From positions 744,001 to 808,000 of the forward strand of contig JADFUC010001146.1 in the NCBI GenBank assembly GCA_019722365.1: DNA of 64,000 bases. Direction: 5' to 3'. Below, one piece after another: positions 1 through 25,989 of the stretch. Made by a program: the position numbers and the translations under genes. The notes below the pieces were generated by a model, which did no database searches, had not been told where the DNA came from, and saw only the letters and a program-made list of their open reading frames with translations. How positions within the stretch are numbered: position 1 is the first letter of the stretch; each line of letters opens with the position of its first letter. This DNA comes from Lithospermum erythrorhizon (Eukaryota > Streptophyta > Magnoliopsida > Boraginales > Boraginaceae).

Positions 1-13560
<13,560 letters not shown>

Positions 13561-15494
13561 CTTTAAAGTATTGGTTAATCACTTCTTCCTCTAGCACACA
13601 TCCCTCTCGCTATTTCCCCTGCTTCAACAAACAACATCAAATAGTTACACCATTTAACCCACAAGTTTGAAACCACTCCCAAAGCCATAAACTTGGGCTT
13701 GATTAACATATCCAAGACAACACCTAATAGTTACACTATTTGACCATAACATCAATCAAAATAAGTCAACACAAATAAAAACAACTTAACTTTATGCAAT
13801 CAAAATCCAACCATAAACTTGAAAAACATGGATTTAAACACATATCCAAGACAACACCTAATAGTTACACTATTTTACCAAAAAATATAATTCAAAAAAA
13901 GTCAACTCAAACAAAAAACTTAACTTCACACATACAAACTCATCCATAAACAAAAAACCATGAATCTAAACATACATCCAATACCAACAAAATATCATTA
14001 GCAAATCTTCTATCAATAAAAAAAAATTAAACATAGCATAAAGCTGACAAATAATATGCTAAAGTAGCTTACAACCACAAAAAAACCTGAAAGATTATCT
14101 CTTTTTCCCTCAATAAAGCACCCCAAATGATTCTTTCCTTTTTCCCACAACTCATTCACTGTATTATTATTATTATTACTTATATAGTAAAGGTCTTAAG
14201 TCAATGAAAAATACCAACTTTTTATTATGTCCCACATTTCTTTTTCTCAATACTTTCCTCAATTAAGAGTTACTCATTTCTGACTTCTATATATAAAAAA
14301 TACTAAATCTAAATCTGAGAATCAAGATTTCAGCCGCCACAAACCCCCCTAAAATCAGGACCACCCAAAAACCCACAAAAACTACAATGATGACAAACAA
14401 ATAATAATAAGCTCTAAAGAGTAAAGATATTCACTTTAATACATTATGATCGGATTATTGAAAAAATATCAACTTTTGCATAAAAGATATAAACACTAAC
14501 TTTATTTGGAGCAAAAAATTATAGATTCTTTGAATCACTTTTGTTTATGGGATAAGGAAAAAGAGGAATGTTGTCCAAAAATAAAGGGGTTTTTAGTGGC
14601 AATAAGACATTTGGACATGCACTATTTGTCACTATTAGTTCGATGATAGCATGGCATTTATGCTAGATTTATCAATGAGATTTTATTTTGTCTCTACTAT
14701 ATTACTTCAATCATATACTATGTTTTTTTTTTTTTTTCTTCAAAAATGTCATGCTTGGTCACTTCTGATAATCGGCCTTAGAGGCATACAGAAGTCATTT
14801 GGCGCTTAGCTAGGTAGTTGATGTTTAAAAGTGTTGAAAAACAGTTCATCCAAATACTATGTTGATTCATATATTAATCATAGTCATGTATGTCACAAAG
14901 TTTTGATAGTCAATGATTACAACAATATCTTTGGCATCAACTTTGGTTAAAAGAATAATTATTAGGAAGATCCCACATGTAATCAATTGATTTTGATAAC
15001 TCGTAAGTATTGTATTAACATTTTAAAGGCCAACAAATAAGATTTTAGCAATGATTTAGCCAATAGGCCTAAGGTCGTATAATATAATATTTCTTCCGTC
15101 GAATTTTAATTGTCGTTTGAGCTTTTTGAATTTGAGCTTGTGTGATTATTAATTATTTTAATTTAAAAAATATAAAATTATATAATTTTATTCCTTTTTA
15201 AATATTTTCATAATATTAATTTTTAATTTTTTTAGCAATATAATTAAAAAGTAATTAGATATTATAGATTATGAAAAAGTCAGTAAAATGAATTAAAAAA
15301 AATAGTGTAGTAATCAATTACTTAGGTTGACTAAACTGCTCGAACACACTAAACAAGAGTTGGATACCTCAAAATCATCACCCAAACATGAATCTTAATA
15401 TGAACATGACAAGAACATTGACAGTGCATCCTTCACTTCTACAACAAAATTCAAGAAAAGGAGTGTCATGTGACAAGGATTAAACACAAAATTA
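13561..15494. other. Spacer between ABCC start and DDB1 stop
   Basis: AT-rich DNA of about 1.9 kb that should contain the ABCC promoter and 5' UTR and the DDB1 3' UTR. Apart from the tandem repeat at 13638-13990 and simple T/A tracts I see no gene, RNA or complete transposon here. Confidence 0.7.
13638..13990. repeat. About 134-bp tandem repeat upstream of ABCC
   Basis: TCCAAGACAACACCTAATAG occurs at 13711 and again at 13845, a period of 134. A third, more diverged copy ends near 13985, and a partial copy precedes the first (AATAGTTACACCATTTAACC near 13639). The array starts about 80 bp upstream of the ABCC start codon, so it lies in the 5' UTR or proximal promoter. Confidence 0.8.
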
Positions 15495-18400
15495 CTAATG
15501 CAATCTGGTCATTTCTTCTACCCTCTTCATAAGTTCCTCCACAGGAACACTCATCGATTTCGAGATCTCTTCCATCCGATTGCGGCTAAGATCGAGGAAT
15601 GACTCTATCAGATCTCCATCCAAGAAACTTTTAGAATCTACCGTTTTCTTCTCGTTGTAGAAGGATCTCCATTGTTCATGGCTTAGTCCACCAATCCCTT
15701 TGATCACTTTTCTCAAAGTTGCCTGCAGCTTCTCTAAGAAGACGTATTGCTCGTGTGGAATAGAGGCAATTACACCAATAACGCCATTGATTGTGCCAAA
15801 TATGACTGTAGGAATTTGACCAACATCGGAATCTGGTAAGCGCATTACAAGAGAACCATGACGAAAACGATTGACAAACTCTCCCAGATGATATTCACCA
15901 ACTACTTCAAGTCGACTGCGCTCCTCATCTGTAGCTCCTTCACTGTTTTTCCTCACAGTGAAGAGGTTGAAATTATTTTCAGCACCAAGATAAATATCGT
16001 CATCAAGAATCTCAACAGCTGACATCCAATTTGCATTATAATCGCGAGCCCGCTCCTCAATAGCACCTTCCTCATGCTGGGCGGCGAAGGGGGAAAGTGA
16101 GGAAAAATAATAATTCAAATCTCAAGAGTATGCAGAAGCATAATAACTCATAAAAGCTGAATGCAATATAATTTTAGCTAGTTTACCTTGTAAATTAACA
16201 GGGATATTGATTTCATGAGGTCACCTACGACAATGAAATCTCCACGAGTTTGTACATAAAGTGCTAGTATGTGACCATGGTGTCCACATTCAGATTGTAA
16301 CTCTCGGGTTCCATCATCCCGCAGCATCCATTTGTACAATTGAATTTTCTGATTTATTGCAGCAAGAAGCTTCCCGTTGAAAGCATTGAGAGAATAAACA
16401 GCTCCTTTAGTTTCCTTTTCTGCTAGGAGCTGGAGCTTTCCATCTTCAACCACAAAAACAAGTATTCGACCCTGCATCGATGACATGATGGAAACAAAAT
16501 TATTTATACATCTCACGAAGTCGTGTCAATCCAAAAACTAGCCAGTAATCAAAATAGGCAAGATGCATCGACCTAAAAGTTCATCAATAGGAAATCATTG
16601 AAGTGAAATGCAATAATATCAAAGCGAAACCGCTTATAATTCGATCCTCCAATCCCCCCTTCATTGAAGTGAAATACAATAATATCAAAGTGAAACAGCT
16701 TATAATTCGATCCTCCACCTCCCCCCCGCCCCAAAGCCAGTTTTACTGGCCCCATGAATTATGAAATTTGACAGGCTAAATTCATGCAGCCCACATGCAC
16801 TTACATCCCTAAAAGCATCTCAGTAAGACAGTTAAAACAAGAAAATAGTCGCACAGGTAATACCTTTGTTGGCTCATTCTCCTCTGGCACCACATATGCA
16901 GTCCCCACACAGTAGTACAGATTGCTATCATCAGTGAAGGAGCAACTCAGGATTGAACAACCGTACTCGTATTGATCGAGCGGATAGGTTGATAAGAACT
17001 CAAAAGTCTGGTCATCTAGTAAGCGGACAAAGTGCATTTCATAATCTTCTGCACTAGACTGGTTATATCTTAAGCTACAAATAGCAAAGGTACGTGTCTG
17101 CTCCTGATGGCAGATACGTCGAGCATGCTCTCCTAGTGGGATAGAACGGATGTGAAGCTTCTGGATGTCATCAATAGTGCCAATTGACAGCTCACCTTCC
17201 TTTGCTATGGCGAGGCTGTTGTAAAATAAGTGTATCCATCAGCACATTTAAACCACATATACTTATTCACTAGCCAATCGTACGAGTATCAATTTTATAT
17301 CTATTTAATTAGTGAAACAAATAGAAGTACTTTCCACCAACAAATAGAAAAAATATGGCTCGCTTAATGTGCAAAAACTAATCTGGTAGACAGAACCTGG
17401 TGTGCTATATATGAAATTTCTTTTTAGACTTCCTCTTAATGTGAAACCCATATACATTTTATCCTCATATTTTAGAAAACAGACGAGAACACAGCTTAAG
17501 CATATATATAGTGCATGATTAACAAAGCAAGTCTAAATAAATCATTTTATGTTAGCCTTTTAGCTCCTTATACTCTATAGGAGATTTTAGATTATGCACA
17601 CATAATACATTACGTCAGTACGGATGCATTTTCCTGTAACAAAGCATCTGTAGAATATGATGTAGCAAATATCAGCAGGTAGCCAGGTACGAATTTGGGG
17701 AATTTTCCTTATGAAATTGAATAAAAACTGTTAAGAAACTGTAAGTGTAGGTAATAAGAAGAAAATGAACAATGAAAGCTTACCTGTCAGGAAAAGCAGC
17801 AGAGTTGAAAGGGCACATATGACTTACTTCTTTCAGATTCACATTACTGTAAAGAAGCTTCTTGTTACTACTATAAATGACAGTTGGCCTATCAGAAGCA
17901 GCAAATACATGTGTAGCATTCTTTGATGAGAAGGTCCTGAGCGTTATAGGCTGGGTCCCAAGAGACACCTTTTTCCTATCTGCTAGTTCACCAGTACTCA
18001 TATTCAGCACAAAGTTCAACAGATGGCCATCTCCAAGGGCACATAACAAGTATGATATCTGGATATAACAACATTCAGATTAATGATCAAACCACCATAA
18101 TGTTGGAAGAAAAAAACTCGAAATAGAGCTATTCCCAGGAGTAGCATGTACAACAACTAACTGAAAATTCATCGCTATGGAAATATTGATGTTAAGTACT
18201 TGCTAATAGAATGTAAATGGTGCCTGATTGGGTGGTCTGTTGTGGGATGATGCAAGGTGGTTATTGTGCCATCAATGAGTCTAGGGCAACAGAAACGCAG
18301 AAACATGTCCATGCAGATAAACGTGGAAATAGAAGAATTAAAATTAGGTCACCAGAAGGAAGAGTGAAGTTCAGAAATTTTACCTCATTCGCACCATATT

Positions 18401-21400
18401 TTAGATAAACCAAAAAAATCTTATGACAATCTTACTACTACTTCTACATATGAGGTCTAAAAAAAGTAATACACCATTCTACATGGCTTTCAGAACAGGT
18501 AAGTCATGAAACCATATGATATGAAGGATAAATCATACCCCTTCCAAGCGGCATAACAGAACAGAACGAGGAATTATCTCTCCTCCTATATGCTCCTTTG
18601 TAATCAGATTCAGATCCGGAAGTGAATATATACGAACACTTATATCAGTCCACATTCCAACGGCAGCAAGGTTACTATATGTTGGCTTATCACCAACTGG
18701 ATTAACGTCCAGGCATGAGATATCATGTTCCAATTGTGCATGCTTTATTTCTGTGAGCGCTCCATCGCCAATTTCAAGATAAACCAAATGCCCACCTCCA
18801 GTAGCTACGAGAACCTGTTCAAAAACTACAGTTAAATAACTGTAAACCAACACCCACAGCACCACTCCATACCTTACTGATAAGACAGTACCCCAATGTC
18901 AAGGTTCACAAATTTACCTGAGTGGCATTAGCTGTAGCAACATTGACAGAGTATCCAGAAGGGGCAAACCATTCATGACGCAGCTCTCTAGATGTAGCAC
19001 TGACCAGTCTGACAGAATTTGAAGTGACCTGACATGTCAATTTAATCAGCATGCATAATTCAAGTGAAGTGGTTAAGCAATCAATGATTTGATGCCATTA
19101 TAATTCTTAGCACATTAGCATGAACAATTGCACATTTGGAGACAGTATCTGACACTACAGTCTACAACAATGAAAGGACTTAACCTACCTACAGAACAGA
19201 ACCAAATATGAACCAACTGAAAAGGGCATACAGTGCCAAGAAAGACAACACAAATGTACCAAGCAGCATTTTCTTATTGACTACATTTCAAGAAGGTTAT
19301 GAACAAATCAACAAGAAGAAATTCAGGATATCTAAATTTGCACCCAATACTCAATGTAATCTTTTAGAGTACAAAAGAATCAGTTAACTTGAATAAGACA
19401 CAAAATTAATTTATCATGTGGATTATTCAGCCAAGGTAAACCACAAACCTGCACAAGCTGATTATGTACAGCATCATGGCAAAACAAAGTTTCAACCTCA
19501 GAGCAAAATCCATCTAACTCGGTCTCCTCCAGCTCATCCTCAATGTTCATTGCCAAAACACGAGTCTCGCTGATGAAGCTCACAACCAAAAATGTATCAT
19601 ATGGATCATTTGTAGCTGATTTCAAGGACCACATTCCTTTGATACCTTGAAGTTCTACGGCTGCCTAAAAGTATCGCAGGAATATAAAATAAGGCATGGC
19701 TTGGAGTATACTATCGGTGAATATCACATTAAAAAAGAAGGCTTACTTGCTCGTTTATCCCGATTCCATTTCGAACTATGCGAAGAGAACCATCTTTATA
19801 GGCTCCCGAGCAAGTTACAACTTGTCCTTGACCCTGTCTCTCAAGGTCAACGACACAAAAATCCACAATAGGGCCCAAATTCACATACCTATCCAGAACC
19901 TCAACATATGAACCTTTTGGGTCTGGATGAAGATTTAGCTTCACAAGCTGCATCAGGTAGAAATTTTTACTAAGTGCCAGTGCAAGACCATTTAGAAGCT
20001 AAATTAACCAAGATCCAATATTATACACCACATCATGTCCTACATCACACTTAGATTTCTCACATCACACAGAATTAAGGAAACCAAACTAGTCAATTTT
20101 CGAGTTAGTCATTAACTTGAATGAATTTAGTATAGAATATGTTCAGAAGTCATGCACATACTGCACGAGTATACCATCACACCACAGGCAAACAAACAAA
20201 TTTCATCTGCTAAGAGAAGCAACACTCTCCATCATATGTGAGCATCCTGTACCTGAGAATCACCATAGCTAGAACCAACGAAAACAACAGCATTATCAAG
20301 GTACGAGATTGTCGATGCAATTGAAGTTTCTCCAAGGAGTTCAATTTTTAGTCCAGTGACTCTGCAGAAGTACACATAAATTAAAATATTGTTTCACACA
20401 GGCAAAAGGACAGTGTACCATTGTCATCACATTAAAACAGGCAATTTATAAGACTATTAAATGATGGCAGACCTTTCTTTCTCATGTGTAATAACAAGAA
20501 GGTGAAGAAGCCCATTCTGATCACCAAGTAAATACCGAGACCCATCAGCATCAACCTTTCCATAGGCTTTTGTGATTGCCTGGGCAAAAGAAAACAGGAA
20601 AGGTAAAATGATTTGCTAGTATAAGATAATGCCATTTGAACAAGGATATCCAGATTCCAGATATAATAAATTAGTTTGGAGATAAAGAAACAGTGCTTCC
20701 AATCATAGAGAAATGCAAAGGAAACAAGTAACATACAGGTTTAATTGGGATTGCTTTGAAAGCTGAAGCACTACAATATACAATGGTTTCTTCTCCAATA
20801 ATGAGGACGCCACAAAAGGGTGGAGGCACTGGTATCAACAGATCAGCTCCATTATCTAGATTATTCTGAGACCATGGACCTTCAGTGAAATCTTTATCCT
20901 TTAAAGCCACCTCATAAGTTTTGATATGGCGAACATCTTTGTTATCCTTGAAATCAAAATAAATACCAATCATTAGAATCAAGCATACGGAAAAAGAAAC
21001 GAACACCTGGATTAGTTTGATCCAATCTGTGTAAAGATCGGAAACGGATATTGGATAGTAAAACAAGGCATTTTATAGCAGGCAATAACAGAATAAAAAC
21101 TCAGTATCATAACTGGGTAATAGTAGTATTGTGAAAGAACTTTGATAAGCATCAAAGCAAAGCAACTAATAGGACATAAAGAAGAATACTAGAGGCCATA
21201 CAACAAGCCATAACAAACTAAAAACTAGAACATCCAAAATTAAATTTAAGGACATCAGACCTGATAAAGAACAGCTATAGTCGGCTTTGGGCAACCATAA
21301 AGAAATTTTATATCCAAAACTTGGAGTTCTTCAAGTCTGTAGAAGCAAAAAAGAAACAATGTGAAGTCAGATCCCACATCATGCTAAACAATCTAAATAA

Positions 21401-24380
21401 ACCTGTCTGAGTGCACAGTTCCCTATCTATATTAAATGCTCATCATATTCCACATATTGAACAACATATGAGTTGCAAGGATGAAGAACTCAATAACAAA
21501 CACTGAGGATTACGTCTACAAGTACTTAATGATGCCATACATCATTTATTTATGAGCATTTAAAAACTGTAACGATACAACTGAAACCACAAATCGCCGC
21601 TCTTACTTGCAATGTAAAACAAACATCTAAAGTAAAAGACCTTGCATGTCACAAATTCTAAGAGAAAAGATCAGTTTGTCTCCCTTCAAATGCATAAGAA
21701 AAGAGGAGCATTCTCACTGAAAATGGAAGTAACAATTAGCAGCAAAGAAAAATTCGTGAAAGTTTTCATTTCTCCGTCATCTAGATTTAGTCCAGCTGTA
21801 ACAAAAAAAGACTGGCCTACCTGATGTTAAATGCTTCCTTTAGCTGACCTTTATTATCAAAGGGAATAACCTGCAGGTTTACAGTCAAAGTCAACAACTG
21901 TTTCACTTTCACAAGCCATCCATAACCGAGTATTCAACACATGGCAATGAAGAATTAGTGAAATGAGTGTCCAAATGGCAGAATGCAGAGAAAATAGTCA
22001 TCAAATTGATATACCTTGAATAACCCATCATAAAGATGGAGTCCTATCAATCTGCAGTCTGGATCAATTATGCCAATCTAGCAACAAGGTAGAAGAAAAA
22101 ATTATTTATCATCACAGGTTTTCTACTTGCTGTAAGAATTTTTCAAGCGATGAAACAAGAACCCATTATCAGAAAATATCACAGAATATTTCACCTGGCC
22201 ATTGTCAGTAGGGCGTCCGATCCGATCTGAAACATCTCCCATTGCCCTGAGAATAACAGCAGTCGAACAAGTTACTTCACTAACGTTGATACTAAAACAA
22301 TAACTAAAGAGGCGAACCACCAATACCGGCGCCACTAGTACAAATACCTCTAATATCAATCAAACACAATGCATTATCATTTGGTTCTGAAGCTCATGTT
22401 GTATCCAGTCCATTTTTTTATATAAACTTTTAAGTTAGGTGGGATTTCCTCAAACTGAGAAGATATGCCAGGAGGTTATGTAAGACAGAAAAAAATACTT
22501 ATTTTTACATTTCATTATTTAGTGCATAACTGCATACAAAGAACTTGAAAATTAAAACAACACATCAGAAGAGAGCCTTCTAGAACTCCACGAGGATTAG
22601 CTAAACTTACATAACAAGATATATTTGAAGTAATACTTGGATGAAGGATCCACAATTCAACATTAAGACCATAAGGCATGTAATACCATACCTTGTTATG
22701 ACTTCAGATGCATCAGGATCCCATTGAAGGACGCAAAATTTATATCTTTCTGTTGCAATGAATAGTAGATCTTGTGTCTCGCCCTTTCAGATTTTCCATG
22801 ATATAAGACCATCAATAAGAAATTTATTTTGAGGCTGAGATAATATAAAAATATTGAATTGAAGGTTTTGACTCACATGTGGCCGGAAAAGTTCAAGTGT
22901 TGCAATTCGTCCATATATTGGCAGATCTAGCGTAGGCTACCACATAGATACATTTCAAAAAGTTAGCAAATAAAATATAGAGAACCGGCAGCAACAGGAA
23001 AAAGTTATGCCAACTTAAATTCATACACATCAGAGACCACTTAACAAGAACAATCATTCATATTATCTTCGTTCCGAAAATTCATCCATTTTTCTCTTCT
23101 GACATTACTCGGCAAATTTATTTCACCTGATCCATTCTAAATTACTATAAACCATCCATGTGAGCAATTGATAACTAATCCTAAACTGGCTATTATTTCT
23201 TTAATGTACCTTTCACCAGAGCTCAAACATGTTCATCTATCAATTTCCTACCGCAGTTCAAATTCATCTCTAATTTATCAGATACTACATGGGATATAAT
23301 ATGCCAATAGCGCCAGAATACATTATGCTAAGAACCTATTAGAAATAAAATAAAATAAAAATTGAACAATCCCCACCTGGAGACCTTGAGGAGTCAGATT
23401 ATGTATTTCAATTCGCGTACATTTCCTACACAAGGGAAACCCAAACTCAATATCAGAATTCTTTAACTACATCAGAATAGTACAAGCTTACTCCTCTTGA
23501 CAAAAATAAAGAAATCCATACTCACTAGCTTATAGTATCCGTAATATATACCCCCAACATTCATTGAGGGAAAGGAAGCGCTTTTCAAAATTGAAAAGTT
23601 AGCCATAATTAAGTACCAATCAATTACACAACAAAAATCAATTGAAAAATAAAACTGGACAATCATTTTGGGATGCAGTGGTTACAACATACACAACCCA
23701 TAATCCCAAATTCTAACACTTTATCATAAACATGTCCCGAAAATTAGTCATAATTATATTATACACCAATCAATTACACATCAATAATAATCAAACTGGA
23801 CAATCATTTCAGGATATGGTGATTACAATATAAACACTTTATCCAAATCACTGTCCCAAAAATCAGTCATAATTAAATACCAATCAATTACACAACAACA
23901 AAAATCAATTAAAACTGAAACTGGACAATCATTTCCGGATGCCGAGAAACCCATAATCCCAAATTTCACCCCTTCATCCTCAACCATATCCCAAAAACAA
24001 CTCATAATTATACACTACTCAATTACACAACAACAAAAATAAATCAAAATTAAAAATTATTCATAATTATACACGAATCAATTACACAACAACAAAAATC
24101 AATTAAAAATTACTCATAATTACATACAAATCAATTACACAACAACAATAATCAATTAAAAATTACACAAGAACAATAATCAATTAAAAATTAGTCATAA
24201 TTATATACAAATCAATTACACAACAACAATAATCAATACAAAATTAATTAAATTAAAAAAATAAAAAATGAAATACGCGAGTATGAGATTGAGTTCTTGA
24301 GGTCCAGTGAAGTTTCCGACAGCAGAATGAGTGACATTTGTCGGCTTATGAGCTGTCACAACGTAGTTCCATATACTCAT
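15495..24380 (-). CDS. DDB1: DNA damage-binding protein 1 (DDB1), CUL4 E3 ligase adaptor
   Basis: DDB1 links CULLIN4-RBX1 to DWD/WD40 substrate receptors. It acts in nucleotide-excision repair, photomorphogenesis and hormone signalling (family knowledge). ATG is at 24380 ([20 protein letters not shown]) and stop at 15495-15497. Nineteen exons sum to 3,270 nt, or 1,089 residues, against 1,088 in Arabidopsis DDB1A. Exons: 24277-24380, 23377-23425, 22877-22936, 22692-22783, 22195-22246, 22015-22077, 21821-21870, 21261-21336, 20737-20946, 20473-20579, 20253-20361, 19747-19947, 19449-19664, 18918-19028, 18540-18815, 17784-18058, 16864-17215, 16187-16471, 15495-16076. The last exon has the highly conserved plant run around [20 protein letters not shown] and [10 protein letters not shown] and ends EEMTRLH. 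The frame is intact throughout. It is the only copy in the window, so paralogue A versus B cannot be judged. Confidence 0.97.
23570..24250. repeat. AT-rich tandem repeats in DDB1 intron 1
   Basis: The segment AATCAATTACACAACAACAA recurs at irregular spacing through intron 1 (for example near 23620, 23885, 24025, 24080, 24130 and 24215). In the first half it is embedded in a longer unit that also carries CTGGACAATCATTT (near 23653, 23795 and 23921). The second half is a shorter-period array. It is non-coding and has arisen by local duplication. Confidence 0.75.
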
Positions 24381-24455
24381 TTTCACTCACTAAAACAACC
24401 TCTGTTTCTCTCTCTACAATTATTTAAATACCACAATTTATCACAAAAAAAAGAG

Positions 24456-24464
24456 AAACCCTAA
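24456..24464 (-). promoter_or_regulatory. Telo-box upstream of DDB1
   Basis: AAACCCTAA lies about 75 bp upstream of the DDB1 start codon. Telo-boxes are common near the transcription start of plant housekeeping, replication and ribosomal genes (established). Its role here is inferred from sequence and position only. Confidence 0.5.
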
Positions 24465-24539
24465 TTACACAGTTGAAGAGAGTTGGAGCTTCAACTCATA
24501 CACAGTAGACATTATTATTACTATACCACTTGTAATTTT

Positions 24540-24944
24540 GTTTATTCTTTTTGTTTTCAAATACCCCCTAAACTATCTGAGTTGTTATACACAAACCCAA
24601 ATAATTTTGGTTGAGGTGAAATAGTATTTTGCGTACTATTTTTAAGTGTAGTAAATGAGGAAGTTATATTTGGAGGCAAAGGTGTGTGTACAATGTTGCC
24701 CCTAAACTATTGTTTCTATTTCAAATTGTATATTTTTTAGCCTTTCAAATTGTCCACTAAATTATTTTAACATTTTAAATTGCCCTAGATTATTGTAAAC
24801 GTTTCAAATTGCTCTATGAAATATTACCACGATTCGAGTTGGCACTAAATTATTTTAATATTTCAAATTATCCCCTAACTATTGCCAGTGTTTCAAAATG
24901 GTCAGTGTAATGCGAAATAGGATGAAAAATGGTTCTGGTCCAGG
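24540..24944. repeat. About 30-bp TTTCAAATTG minisatellite beside the DDB1 promoter
   Basis: Degenerate units starting TTTCAAATTG occur near 24719, 24743, 24772, 24802, 24832, 24861 and 24891, about 29-30 bp apart. They carry the phrase CCCCTAAACTATTG in variable form. The left part (24540-24718) is non-repetitive AT-rich DNA. The period matches that of the adjoining purine-rich array, although the consensus differs. Confidence 0.75.
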
Positions 24945-25930
24945 TCGGGCGAGAAAATACTATCTCTACCCGGTCCAAAGGAAGCGAAAATATGGCTTCA
25001 TTATTGGAAAGCGAGATGGAAAATATGGTTAGAGCGAAGCGGGCATAAAATATAGTGCTTGGTCGAAACTAACGAAAATAAGTTCTCGGGATTTGAAAGG
25101 GCAAAAAGAAATATGGTTAGGCGAAGCGGACCGAAAATAAGGTCGCCAGGCAGACAGAAAATATGGTCTTGGGTTGGCCCAGAAAATAAAGGTGCAGGAC
25201 GAAAAGGGCAGAAACTATGGTATTAGGCGAAACGGGGAGAAAATATAGTTAAGACCGATTGAAGCAGAGGCGGAAAATATGGTTAGGGGGCTTGAAGGGG
25301 GCGAAAATAAGGCCTCAGTCCCACAACGGACAAAAATAGCAGTTCTCGGGCGAGAGAAAATGCAGAAATAAGGTCCGAAGTGATGTTCAAGCAGGCGAAA
25401 AATATGATCTTGGGTGGGAAGCCAGACCGAAAATATAGTGTAGTTGAAACGGACCAAACATAGATGCCAGGGTCGAAGCAGGCCGAAAGAGAAATATGGT
25501 TATAGAGGTAAGCAGACTTGATGTCCCAGGATGAAGCGGGAGGCGAAAATATAGTCTCTGAAATTGAAGCGGGCCGAAATAGGTCCAATGTCAGCTTGAC
25601 CAGGAGAGTAGCTAGTGCTTGGGTATAAAGCGGCAAAATAATAAGGTACGGGGTGAGAAAGCAATTTAAAATATGGTATGTCGGGCAAAAGCGGACCGAA
25701 AATATGGATTCGAATTGGCAGGGGTGAAATGGTTCTATATGGAAGCAGGGCCAAAAACAAGGTATCGGGTGGCTTGGTAGTGCCGGGTGAAATAGTTTCG
25801 GGCGAGCGAGACCGAAATAAGATCGGGAATTGACGATTAGAAATATGGTTGTGGATCGAAAATGGTAGAAATATGATACCGGATCGAAGCAATGAAATAT
25901 GGTAATGGAAGCGAAATGTGCCGAGATGAT
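24945..25930. repeat. Left arm: about 29-bp GAAAATATGGT tandem array
   Basis: About 33 degenerate units have a consensus like GAAGCGGGCCGAAAATATGG. GAAAATA cores sit near 24953, 24986, 25019, 25046, 25074, 25108, 25133, 25157, 25182, 25211, 25239, 25273 and 25303, so spacing is 24-34 bp. The + strand is strongly purine-rich and CpG-containing, unlike the AT-rich surroundings. The long minus-strand open frames across it are a by-product of the repeat. Confidence 0.9.
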
Positions 25931-25989
25931 GAAATTGATTTGAAGCCCCGTGATTTTAAATGGAATTGATAAGTAATGTATTATGGCTT

